Part shown: positions 7,578-17,000 of the stretch, piece by piece
Position numbering within the stretch: the stretch's first letter is position 1
How the letters are laid out: each line of letters opens with the position of its first letter
From: an uncultured Succiniclasticum sp.
GTDB lineage: Bacteria; Bacillota; Negativicutes; Acidaminococcales; Acidaminococcaceae
Direction: 5' to 3'
NCBI GenBank assembly: GCA_902801365.1
Contig: CADCHY010000006.1
Coordinates: 1 to 64,000 of the forward strand
DNA length: 64,000 nucleotides
Notes under the pieces: model-generated
Told to the model about the DNA's origin: nothing
The model's input: only the letters and a program-made list of their open reading frames with translations
Database searches by the model: none
Program-made: the position numbers and the translations under genes

Positions 7578-10037
7578 ATGTCTAAGAAGAATTTGTCAAA
7601 AGCAGTTGTGTTAAGTTTGTTGTTAGGAAGTGCATGCGGAGTTGCACAGGCGGAGAACATAGTCACTGCCCCCTCTGCATATCAGGGAGCCGGACCAGAC
7701 GGTAAATGGGATGGCGTAAACGTAACGTTAAGTGAAAAGAATTACTATTCTTCTGCAACAGCGGCGGGAGTCAGAAGCAACCGTCAGTTTATCGTCGATA
7801 ATAAAGACGGTAATGTTTTTGTTCTGGTTGATAATACTGATACCACAGTTACAAATAATGCGCTTTTCGTCCAAAATGATAAAGATACCGATAAATCAAC
7901 TGCAGATATAACTGCAAAGACGGTATTTTTCGGCTCGATTTACGCTACAAAGGCTGATGCGATTTCAGCTAAAAACGGAGGAACAGCAATTATCAATCCG
8001 ACCCCGGAGTCTGGTGGTTATACCAGAGTAATTGGTGATATCGACTTTGTTGAAAATGATCTGCATCATGACTGGGTATATTATAATAACAAGAAGAACA
8101 AGCCTGAACTGACTGCAGACGGGAACATTGAACTAACGTTAAACAATGACAAATCCTTTTGGTACGGTGACGAAGAAAATACATATCCGGAATTCAAAGA
8201 TGAAGATAAAACATTTGCAAGTTGGGATGAATTTGCTGAACAGTATCCCCAATATGCTGACTACCTAATTGAAAAAACAGTTTACGGTGGAAAAACTACT
8301 GAAGAAAGAATGAAAAAACTGGAAGATATAAAAATTTCCGGTCACGGGGATTTAAAGCTGACGGTGTCAAACGGAGCGGAATGGATTTATAAAATGAATC
8401 CGACCATCAGCAAAATTACGCTGGAAAAGGGCGGCATTATTAATATCCAGGATGAGGACATCAAGAGTAAGCTGGAAAATCTGACTATTGTAAACGAGTT
8501 TGATAAAAAGACAATAAAAATCGGTGAAGCAGAAACGAATAAATTTTTCGGGCGTCATGATTGTGTAGATGTCAGGGAATTATCCGGTGATGGCGGTATT
8601 TTCAAAGTAGATTTAAAATTTAATGATGAAAGCAAAAAGCCCATTTACAAGATTGCGGATGCCAATGAAAAACGGGACAGCGACTACATCTTCATCGGCA
8701 AAGGATCAGGCACCCATGACGTCCAGTTTAATTCCAAAGCTGCGAATTTGGAAAAGATGCAGCCCAATGCGGATCCCTCAAAAGAGGACAGGCTGTATTT
8801 TGCCAATGTTGCCGATGCAAACAGCAGTATCGTTCTTGACAGTACTACGGTAAAAGCTTTGTCTCAGGAAAAGATAGAAGACGGAGATAAGATTTTTGTT
8901 CATAGGTATGAAGTAAAGAGCGAAAAAGCGGAGACCGCTCCGGCTGACAGTACGGCTGCGAAAAAGTCGATGAAAAAAGCGCCTTCGACAACAACTGCTG
9001 GCGGCAGCGGCACGAACTGGTATATTCATAAGACTGAAGATGTAGAGGAAAAAGAAAAAGAAAAGGAAAAAAACGAATCAACGCCTCAAGTTGCGCCTGC
9101 TCCCAAGCCGGAACCGAAAACCTCCGAAGCCTTTAAGGTCATTGAAGATTTCCAATACGCAAACTACGCGTTGGGAACGGAGCTGGACCGTCTGAATAAA
9201 CGTATGGGCGAAGCGCGTTATACGGACGGGATGGACCATGGCGTGTGGGCGCGTATTAAGCGGACGCGTCAGGGCATCGATAACGCGTTTGAGAACAATT
9301 ACACCATGTACCAGGTCGGAAACACTGCCAGGATCCACGATAAAAATGACAAAGGCAAACATTATCGCGGGGTAGCTTTGGATTATATCAATGGCTCAAG
9401 CAACCTGACACGGGTAAACGGAACCGGCAACCACGAACGGGTGGCGGGCTCTGCCTTTGATACCTGGCTGGGAGATAAAGGGCACTACCGTGATATTGTA
9501 GTCAAGGTTGGCCGCATCAGAAGCAGCTATGATATAAACAATTCCCAGAATAAAGGGATGTCGGCAGATTACCATAATGTCTTTGGCAGCATCAGTTTTG
9601 AGTACGGCCGTAAGAAAGACATGAAGAAGGGCTGGTATATCGAACCGCAGAGCCAGCTGCAGATTGCGCATATCGGCAGTACCAGCTATCATACCAAAGA
9701 GGGCATTTACAACCGGCAGAATGGGATCACCAGCGTGATCGGCCGTGTCGGCTTCCGTCTGGGTTATGAAAATGCTGCCAAAACAAGAAACTATTACTTT
9801 AAAGCCGATTTAATGCATGAATTTGACGGCGATCGCGCCATTACAGCCATGGATAACTATGGGTATTCCCTGCGCAAAGAATACGACGGACAGCGCACCT
9901 GGGGAGATGTTGGCATTGGCGCCGATATCAGGACCGGCAAAGATACCTATTTCTGGCTTGACCTGGAGCGCTCCTTTGGCCATGACATCAGCCGTACCTG
10001 GCAGATTAACGGCGGCTTCAGCTGGCAGTGGAAGTAA
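7578..10037 (+). CDS. Classical (type Va) autotransporter, beta-barrel at C-terminus
   Basis: 819 residues. Ordinary Sec signal peptide (cleavage about A25, ending GVAQA), with no ESPR. The passenger (about 26-490) is Asp/Lys/Asn-rich, with no protease motif visible. A Lys/Glu then Pro-rich linker (about 490-520: EKEKEKEK, APAPKPEPK) leads to the translocation barrel (about 528-819). This begins YANYALGTELDRLNKRMGEARY and ends in alternating aromatic strands with a terminal WQWK, the expected aromatic outer-membrane insertion end. The barrel is closely similar to that of the next gene, so the pair looks like a duplication with diverged passengers. RBS GGGAGG at 7565-7570. Function of the passenger is unknown; surface display is likely. 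Confidence 0.88.
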   Translation: MSKKNLSKAVVLSLLLGSACGVAQAENIVTAPSAYQGAGPDGKWDGVNVTLSEKNYYSSATAAGVRSNRQFIVDNKDGNVFVLVDNTDTTVTNNALFVQNDKDTDKSTADITAKTVFFGSIYATKADAISAKNGGTAIINPTPESGGYTRVIGDIDFVENDLHHDWVYYNNKKNKPELTADGNIELTLNNDKSFWYGDEENTYPEFKDEDKTFASWDEFAEQYPQYADYLIEKTVYGGKTTEERMKKLEDIKISGHGDLKLTVSNGAEWIYKMNPTISKITLEKGGIINIQDEDIKSKLENLTIVNEFDKKTIKIGEAETNKFFGRHDCVDVRELSGDGGIFKVDLKFNDESKKPIYKIADANEKRDSDYIFIGKGSGTHDVQFNSKAANLEKMQPNADPSKEDRLYFANVADANSSIVLDSTTVKALSQEKIEDGDKIFVHRYEVKSEKAETAPADSTAAKKSMKKAPSTTTAGGSGTNWYIHKTEDVEEKEKEKEKNESTPQVAPAPKPEPKTSEAFKVIEDFQYANYALGTELDRLNKRMGEARYTDGMDHGVWARIKRTRQGIDNAFENNYTMYQVGNTARIHDKNDKGKHYRGVALDYINGSSNLTRVNGTGNHERVAGSAFDTWLGDKGHYRDIVVKVGRIRSSYDINNSQNKGMSADYHNVFGSISFEYGRKKDMKKGWYIEPQSQLQIAHIGSTSYHTKEGIYNRQNGITSVIGRVGFRLGYENAAKTRNYYFKADLMHEFDGDRAITAMDNYGYSLRKEYDGQRTWGDVGIGADIRTGKDTYFWLDLERSFGHDISRTWQINGGFSWQWK

Positions 10038-10134
10038 GATGGCGATTTTTACTGAGTGTTATGCTGTACTTACATTCAAATGAATCTGTGACCATTCGTA
10101 GAAGAAGACACTTATTTTTCAGGAGGGGCAAAAG

Positions 10135-12825
10135 ATGAACAAAGTGTATCAAGTTGTATGGAGCAAGGCAAGAAACTGTTACGTAGTTGTATCTGAACTG
10201 GCAAAACGAAGCGGGAAGTGCAGTTCGGGCGGAAGTAAGAAGGTACTTGCGGCTGTTTTGGCTGCAGGGACAGTGCTGTCTGTGAGTGGAAACACATGGG
10301 CGGAAGAAGTGGATATGAGCAGTACATTTATTTCGGGTACGATTAATAATGCTGCTGCCGATTTAATATGTCATTGGACCAATATAGAGCAAGTAGGAAA
10401 AAAAACTCCAAATCCCGGAACCGCGCCTATAATGTATACTGCAAAACAGAAGAACACAAATATTTCAGTAAATAGCATTTCAGTTAAAAATCCTTTAAGG
10501 AATGCTAACAATGGAAAAGCAACATATGTAGAAAATAATGTGTCTATCAGGCTTCATGCTGGGACAATAACTATGGATTCATATGATGATGGATTATATA
10601 CTTCTGCAGGAAAATCACAAACAATTACTGTAGATGAAGTTAAAACGTTAACCATTGAATCGGAACATGGACATGCTATTACCAATAACGAAAACAGAGG
10701 TAAAACGGATGGCGCTGGAGATGCTGGGGAAGGTATTATAGTTACAGGCGTTAACGGGAGTAAGTTTAGTCTTATTAACAAAGATGGATACCGACCTGCT
10801 ATTGCTGGTAACAGTGTGACCAGTCCTATCAAAGTTTCTGCAGACAAAATCATAATAAAAGCGCCGGTAACAACGGATGATGATGAAAGTTCGAAAGATA
10901 AAGAAGCGAATGTTCTTCACAGTACGGTCATGACAGGAAGAAAAGGTTATGGCGGCACGGTGATTCTGGAAGGGAAGAATATCGAAATTACCAACGATAA
11001 ATTGGGAGATGGTATTGGCGGCGCTGTGGCTGCTGCCTCTGATAAAGGTGTCTTCGGTAAAAGTCTGATTGAGATCAATAAAGGCGGGACCGGTGTTGTT
11101 AATATCAAAGGCCATGTCGCTTCCTATTACGGTGGTACGGTAAACATTGATTTTGCCGGAGATAAATCTTCGCTGGAAGGGGACATTATTGCTACCAACG
11201 CATTCGTTAATACCAATTTTACCGGAAGCGGTTCAACATTTAAAGGCAAAGTCGTTACTACCTATGACAAAGGAACAGAGTTTGTTGAAGACAAGGCGTC
11301 GTCCAATTTAAAACTTGATCCCGGTACTACATGGACCATGACAGGTACTTCCAATGTAACCAATCTTGCGTTCAAAGATTCTGTCATCAAAATGGTCAGA
11401 AACAGTGAAACGCCCGAAAAAGGAATGAGCCTTACCATTGATAAGAGCTTCACTGGGAATAACGGTAAGTTCGTAATGAACCTGAAATACGGTGACGGAT
11501 CTAAAAAGCCGTTATATTCAGCCAGTGAGGTTACGGACAGCGATTACATCTTTGCCCTGAATTCCAGTGAAGGCACCTATGATATTGGTTATACCGACAT
11601 AACAAAAGCCAACCTGGATGCCATGAACAAAGGGGATAAACTGTATTTCTCCTATGTGGAGGGAAATAGTGCCCAATATACAAGTTCGGAAAGCGAGTCC
11701 TATGAGCGCGATAATCCCAGCGAAGTATATGTTTACAAGTATGTTGTTGAAAACGAAAAGTCAGATAACGGGAAAACCGGTAAAAACTGGTATATTACAC
11801 TGACCGAAGAAGAGAAGCCTGAACCGGAACCCGAGCCGGAGCCTAAACCTGAACCACAACCTGAGCCTAAACCACAACCAAAACCACAGCCTAAGCCCAG
11901 TTCCGCGGTGGAAATCATCAGCGATATGGGGTATTCCAATTACGCGTTAGGGGCAGATCTGGACCGGTTGAACAAACGGATGGGTGAAGCCCGCTATATT
12001 GACGAGACCCATGGCGCATGGGTGCGCTTGAAACGCGGCCGTCAGGGCATTGACAATGCGTTCAAGAACAATTACACCATGGTCCAGATCGGTATGGACG
12101 GCAAGGTGAAACCCCATCGGGATAAAGGAAAACATTACCGGGGCGTTGCGCTGGACTATACGGATGCCAACACGAGCCTGACCCGGTTCAGCGGGCATGG
12201 GGATGTACAACGGTATGCCGTGGAAGGGTACGACACCTGGCTGGGGCATAAAGGACATTACCGGGATATCGTGGCCCGGTTCGGCCGCATTGAAAGTGAT
12301 TACACTGCACTGGGCCGGACAGGTAAGGAAGTTTCTGCCGAGTACGGTAATAACTTTGGCAGCCTGAGTATTGAGTATGGCCGGAAGAAAGACATGGGGA
12401 ACGAATGGTATTTTGAACCCCAGGCCCAGCTGCAGGTAGCCCGTGTGGGCAGTGCCAGTTATACAACGAAGCAGGGACTGTGGAACCGGCAGGATGCCAT
12501 AACCAGTATTATTGCCAGAGGAGGTTTCCGGATTGGCCGGGATGTTCTGACAGATAAGGATAAACTGCGTCGCAGCTACTATTTTAAGGCTGATATCATG
12601 CACGAATTTGACGGAGACCGTTCTATGATCGCCCGTAGTGCGGATGGATTGGATACACTGCGTACAGACTATGATGGGAAACGGACTTGGGCCGATATCG
12701 GTATAGGCGCTGATATCGAAGTAAACAAACATTCTTACTTCTTCCTGGATCTGGAACGCGACTTCGGTCACGACATTAGCCGGACCTGGCAGATCAACGG
12801 TGGCTTCCGTTGGGAATGGAAATAA
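10135..12825 (+). CDS. Classical autotransporter with ESPR-type extended signal peptide
   Basis: 896 residues. It starts with the same ESPR as the trimeric adhesins (MNKVYQVVWSKARNCYVVVS), with cleavage near A56. The passenger (about 57-560) is Ser/Thr/Asn/Gly-rich with repetitive strands (NITNDKLGDG, KGHVASYYGGT) consistent with a beta-solenoid; no enzyme motif was seen. A striking Pro-Glu/Pro-Lys linker (about 563-590) leads to the barrel (about 600-896), starting YSNYALGADLDRLNKRMGEARY and ending FRWEWK. It lies 97 bases after the related 7578 gene with no terminator between, so they may be cotranscribed. RBS AGGAGGGG at 10121-10128. Probably a surface adhesin; ligand unknown. Confidence 0.88.
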   Translation: MNKVYQVVWSKARNCYVVVSELAKRSGKCSSGGSKKVLAAVLAAGTVLSVSGNTWAEEVDMSSTFISGTINNAAADLICHWTNIEQVGKKTPNPGTAPIMYTAKQKNTNISVNSISVKNPLRNANNGKATYVENNVSIRLHAGTITMDSYDDGLYTSAGKSQTITVDEVKTLTIESEHGHAITNNENRGKTDGAGDAGEGIIVTGVNGSKFSLINKDGYRPAIAGNSVTSPIKVSADKIIIKAPVTTDDDESSKDKEANVLHSTVMTGRKGYGGTVILEGKNIEITNDKLGDGIGGAVAAASDKGVFGKSLIEINKGGTGVVNIKGHVASYYGGTVNIDFAGDKSSLEGDIIATNAFVNTNFTGSGSTFKGKVVTTYDKGTEFVEDKASSNLKLDPGTTWTMTGTSNVTNLAFKDSVIKMVRNSETPEKGMSLTIDKSFTGNNGKFVMNLKYGDGSKKPLYSASEVTDSDYIFALNSSEGTYDIGYTDITKANLDAMNKGDKLYFSYVEGNSAQYTSSESESYERDNPSEVYVYKYVVENEKSDNGKTGKNWYITLTEEEKPEPEPEPEPKPEPQPEPKPQPKPQPKPSSAVEIISDMGYSNYALGADLDRLNKRMGEARYIDETHGAWVRLKRGRQGIDNAFKNNYTMVQIGMDGKVKPHRDKGKHYRGVALDYTDANTSLTRFSGHGDVQRYAVEGYDTWLGHKGHYRDIVARFGRIESDYTALGRTGKEVSAEYGNNFGSLSIEYGRKKDMGNEWYFEPQAQLQVARVGSASYTTKQGLWNRQDAITSIIARGGFRIGRDVLTDKDKLRRSYYFKADIMHEFDGDRSMIARSADGLDTLRTDYDGKRTWADIGIGADIEVNKHSYFFLDLERDFGHDISRTWQINGGFRWEWK

Positions 12826-12860
12826 ACAAAAATCAAATAAGCAGATAGGTATTGGAAAAA

Positions 12861-12894
12861 ATAGACCGGTGTATAAAACACTGGTCTATTTTTG
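12861..12894. terminator. Bidirectional rho-independent terminator
   Basis: ATAGACCGGTGT (12861-12872) and ACACTGGTCTAT (12878-12889) with A-run before and T-run after. It lies between the convergent autotransporter and recombinase genes. Confidence 0.9.
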
Positions 12895-12907
12895 TTTGCA
12901 ATTCGCG

Positions 12908-13504
12908 TTATTTTGTTTTCATAGCACAGTACAGCCAGGAAGGACTCACGTTCAGTTTTGCCACCGCTTCCCGGTAAGACAGTTTTCTTTCGCGGATCAG
13001 TTTCGCTATCTCCTCAAAATGTTCCGGAAGTGTTTTTCGCGGTCGTCCCAGCTTAACGCCCCGGGCTCGTGCCGCGGCAATCCCTTCTGCCTGCCGCTTG
13101 CGGATGTTGTGCCGTTCCGTTTCCGCCACGTAGCTTAAAATCTGCAGTATGATATCGGCGATAAACCATCCCGTCAGATTATCCCGTGATGTGCGTGTGT
13201 CCAGCAGCGGCATGTCGAGGACGATAATATCCGCCTTTTTGGTATGGGTAATCAGATTCCACTGTTCCAGTATTTCTTCATAATTTCGTCCCAGCCTGTC
13301 TAAAGAAGTGATGACAATGCAATCCTCCGGCTTCAGGGTCCGCAGCAGCTTTTTGTATTGCGGACGGTTAAAATCTTTGCCGCTCTGCCAGTCAGTAAAA
13401 ATACAATGCGACAGTATGCCGTATTCAAGCAGCGCAGTACGTTGCCTGTCGGTATGCTGGTCTTTACTTGATACCCGTATATAGCCGTATACAGTGCCCG
13501 ACAT
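12908..13504 (-). CDS. Serine recombinase (resolvase/DNA invertase family)
   Basis: 198 residues, the normal length for Hin/Pin/resolvase enzymes. The N-terminal catalytic domain has YGYIRVSS (nucleophile serine at about 12), the SLDRLGRNYEEI helix near 85, and the conserved RxNI-like AETERHNIRKRQAEGI at the start of the long E-helix. GVKLGRPRK then leads into a C-terminal helix-turn-helix (LSYREAVAKLNVSPSWLY). Such enzymes cut and rejoin DNA at short palindromic sites to invert or excise segments. It lies between surface-protein genes, where invertases often switch expression. No paired inverted sites were found around it, so it may instead be a resolvase left by a mobile element. RBS GGGGGC before ATG 13504. 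Confidence 0.9.
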   Translation of the reverse strand: MSGTVYGYIRVSSKDQHTDRQRTALLEYGILSHCIFTDWQSGKDFNRPQYKKLLRTLKPEDCIVITSLDRLGRNYEEILEQWNLITHTKKADIIVLDMPLLDTRTSRDNLTGWFIADIILQILSYVAETERHNIRKRQAEGIAAARARGVKLGRPRKTLPEHFEEIAKLIRERKLSYREAVAKLNVSPSWLYCAMKTK

Positions 13505-13668
13505 GGTTGCCCCCGTTTTGATGCGTCACTGTGACAGCGTAGTAAGTCAATTACAACAGATAAGTCTAAAGATGATTTTTAACAACTAATATCACACAAT
13601 TATGTTTCACAATATTAATTCTATAATAAAACACAGGAAAAAAAGCATACAAATATAAAAAAATTCTA

Positions 13669-13686
13669 TTAAAAGTATACTTTTAA
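13669..13686. repeat. Perfect 18-bp palindrome
   Basis: TTAAAAGTATACTTTTAA reads identically on both strands. It lies 14 bases upstream of the -35 of the promoter at 13700 and 165 bases from the recombinase start. It could be an operator or a recombinase crossover site. No second copy was noticed in the window. Confidence 0.6.
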
Positions 13687-13699
13687 ATACATTGGCTAC

Positions 13700-13728
13700 T
13701 TGACGAATCGTTTGATAATAGTTAATAT
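13700..13728 (+). promoter_or_regulatory. Probable promoter for the second trimeric adhesin
   Basis: TTGACG (13700-13705), 17-base spacer, TAATAT (13723-13728). The resulting leader of about 295 bases would run through the TnpB-like relic before reaching the adhesin ATG at 14030. Confidence 0.6.
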
Positions 13729-13831
13729 ATAATAAAGAAATATTATCTGAATAATTTATCAATCCTTTGTTAATCATGCGTTAAATATTGCTTAAACACG
13801 GATGATATATGGGATTTTATTCCGTTTATAA

Positions 13832-13963
13832 AAGTGTACCTTTGTCTGCAAAGACTGCGGTTACGGTAAAGCAGACAAGAACCGGCGCGGAGGATCCATC
13901 TCGGTGGATTACAATGCGGCACGGAATTTAGCTGTTTATAAATCGGAGGATACGAAACTCTGA
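13832..13963 (+). pseudogene. Relic of a TnpB/OrfB-type transposon nuclease C-terminus
   Basis: A 43-codon frame from just after a stop at 13829 to TGA at 13961 reads CTFVCKDCGYGKADKNRRGG then SVDYNAARNLAVYKSE. The CxxCG zinc-ribbon half followed by DYNAARNLA is the hallmark of the end of TnpB (IS200/IS605 and IS607 OrfB) and related Cas12-like proteins. The upstream zinc-ribbon half and the RuvC catalytic parts are absent and no start codon fits, so this is a 3' remnant. It shows that a transposon of this kind was once inserted at this point between the adhesin genes. Its DNA is GC-richer than the flanking AT-rich spacer. Confidence 0.7.
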
Positions 13964-14029
13964 TTTTATATAGATAATATTAATATGTTCATCTTTAACC
14001 AATTATTTTAATAAAGAAAGGGAGAAACC

Positions 14030-17000
14030 ATGAACAAAATTTTTAAGGTTGTCTGGAGCAAAACGAAAAACAGTTATGTCGTTGTGTCTGAGATTGCCAA
14101 ACGCAATGGCAAGTGCAGTTCGAGTTTAAATAAAAAACTGATCGCCGCGTTTCTGATTGCAGGGACTGTGTTGTCTGCAGGCGGCAGTGCGTGGGCGGCT
14201 TCCTATTCGGCAGGAGGGGCGACTGCAAACGGCAGAGAGTCTGTAGCAGTTGGAGCAGGTTCAGAAATCAACGGGAGTCTCTTACAAGGGGCGACAGCTT
14301 CTATTTATGGTCCATACAATATAATAGATTCAAAAACCGGTGTTATGTACGATGGGGTTGCAAACAGCGTTGTTGGCGTGGGAAATTTAACAAATAACGC
14401 AAATGGCGCTTTAATCTGGGGTGCAGGAAACACTATAGAGAATGCATATGGAGATGTTAGTAAGTCTACTGAATTACAAGCTGCAGTTAGAGCGTATATG
14501 CAAAGCCAAACAGAGGACAACTTAAAAAAAGCTATTGATGCCCTGTCGAGCGCTGTTGCTGGCAGTGGTGGCAATGTTATGGCGGTTGGTGGAGCGAATA
14601 CTGCGGGATCCGAAGGAAATGTTTCTTACTCGCAGCTTATGGGTGTATCTAATAAATTGCAATCGGGCAACTTCAATTTCTTGGATGGCTATAATAATAC
14701 TGTGAAGGGCGATAATAATATTGCAATTGGTTCCGATATTATTATAACAGCAAACGAAGCTGTAGTAATTGGCAAAGAAGGTAAAGTCGAGAGCAATAAT
14801 GGAGACGGTAGTTTTGTGCTTGGTAATAACGCTTCGGCAACGTCTGCAAAATCAGTAGCATTGGGCAGCGACTCTGTAGCGGATCGAGAGGCAGGAGGGG
14901 AAGTTGGTTACGATGTAATGGAAGAATCAGCTTATTCTGGCACTGATAAAACTTCTCCAACATGGACTTCCACGCTGGGAGCGGTATCGGTCGGCGTAGC
15001 AAAGGATGCTGCCGGAAAGCAGCAAACCCGTCAGATTATTAACGTTGCAGCAGGTTCTAAACCTACCGATGCTGTCAACGTAGCGCAATTGCAATTGGTT
15101 GCATCGGCTGTTGAAGACGCAAAAGTGCATTATTTCAGTGTAAATGACGGAGGAAGTCCTAAAAACAACTATGACAACGATGGTGCAAGCGAAACCTATG
15201 CTATTGCAATTGGTCCCGATGCCAGCGCAAGCGGTTCTTCCAGCATTGCTATTGGTTACGGCGCGCAGGCTACGGGCGATGGCGCGATTGCGATTGGCGA
15301 GGGCTCAACCGGACAGCTGATTGCCAGTGGAAGCAATTCCTATGTTCACGGTTTTTCCGCTCAGGCGGCGGGACCGGACGCGACAGCATGGGGCATTCTG
15401 ACAGTGGCGGGGCAGGACGAGGCCGACCGGAATGCTACCTGGGAGATGCTGAACCAAATGGATCACGCAGGGGAACCCGGTGAAAAAGATGAGTTCGGCA
15501 TAGGAGCCACGGCGTGGGGACAATATAATAAGGCATATGGTACAGATGCCACTGCCTTTGGCGAGGGAAATATTGCGTATGGCATTCATTCGACTGCCTT
15601 TGGTACTGAAAATACAACGTATGGACGTGCTTCGACTGCTTGGGGTGAATTCAATGAAGCAAGCGGATACGATTCAACAGTCTTTGGCCAAAGTAACGTA
15701 GCCTCTAATGCCCAGGCGACGGCATTTGGGGTCGGCACGACAGCCAGCGGTGAAGCATCGACTGCGTTTGGTGTTTCAACAACTGCCAGTGGATTTATGG
15801 CGGCAACTGCATTTGGTTACGGGACAACAGCCGAAGGTTCGGCATCAACTGCGTTTGGAATGATCTCAACCGCAAGCGGGATGGCATCTACGGCGTTTGG
15901 CGCGTATACAAATGCGACCAAAGATTATGCGACGGCATGGGGCTATGGTACAAATGCTACCAACAACTATGCAACAGCATGGGGTGCATCCAACACAGCC
16001 AGCGGCCAGGCGGCTACTGCTTTCGGTAATGGAACTAAAGCGTCAGGAAATATGGCGACTGCCTTTGGATCTGGCTCACAAGCAACCGCTTTGAACGCAA
16101 CGGCGTTTGGCGTAAAAAATACAGCCAACGCCCAGGCTGCAACAGCTTTCGGTAATTTGACAACCGCATCCGGGCTGATGTCCACTTCCTTCGGTCAGTA
16201 TACGGAAGCTAGTGGCAAAGGAGCGACCGCTTTTGGTCTCGGTACTGCCGACGAAAAAGTAACAGCTTCCGGTGAAGGCGCTACTGCTTTCGGTAGCAAG
16301 ACCGTAGCTGCCGGTAACTACGCTACTGCCTTCGGTGTGAATTCCAAAGCCTATGGAGAAAACTCGCTGGCAGCTTTAGGCGGTACTGTTGGCAAAACGG
16401 CGAATGGGGAAGGTAAAGGATCTGTGGCCATTGGCGATGGCGCAGAGGTCCTTGTAGACTATGCGTATGCTATTGGTCAGAACGCGAAAGCTTTGGAAGA
16501 GAATACGATTGCCATTGGCAACAATACAGAAGCAACTGGTGCCGGTGCCGTCGTATTTGGTAATGAATCCAAAGTGTCCGGTGAGAACAGCATTGCCATC
16601 GGTAAAGGCCATACGGTAAGCGGGAATAATTCCGGTGCCTTCGGTGATCCGGACACTGTTGACGGAGATTATTCTTACGTTGTAGGTAATAACAGCACTG
16701 TTGACAGCGATGCAAACGAAAGCTTTATCATGGGTAACCAGAGTACAACTTCTGCTAAGAGAGGCCTAATTTTTGGTAATGAAAGCAAGGTCTCCGGCGA
16801 GGGCGGTATTGTTGCCGGCAGTAAATCTGAGGTGTCAGCCAAAGATTCTGTTGCCATCGGCAACAATGCCAAGGCTACCATGGAAAATTCGGTAGCGCTG
16901 GGTAGCGGTTCTGAAACCACACATATGGGCGGCCTTGACGGAAAGAAGGAAATAGAGATTCCGGGCACCAACACAAAATATACGAACATTAAAGGTGAGA

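Noticed and set aside
13522-13540. Second small palindrome (GTCAC-T-GTGAC) before the recombinase start
   Set aside because: Only 11 bases and not repeated elsewhere nearby; could be chance or an operator, and not strong enough to list as a feature.
12908-13963. An IS607 element (serine recombinase plus TnpB)
   Set aside because: IS607 TnpA has its DNA-binding domain before the catalytic domain and is co-directional with TnpB. Here the helix-turn-helix is C-terminal and the genes are on opposite strands.
13505-14029. Invertible promoter segment
   Set aside because: I found one perfect palindrome but no pair of inverted sites flanking the promoter, so inversion is not claimed.
15360-16380. 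CRISPR-like regular repeats
   Set aside because: The periodicity is about 42-45 bases of coding sequence with variable DNA; it reflects protein head repeats, with no identical repeat-spacer pattern.
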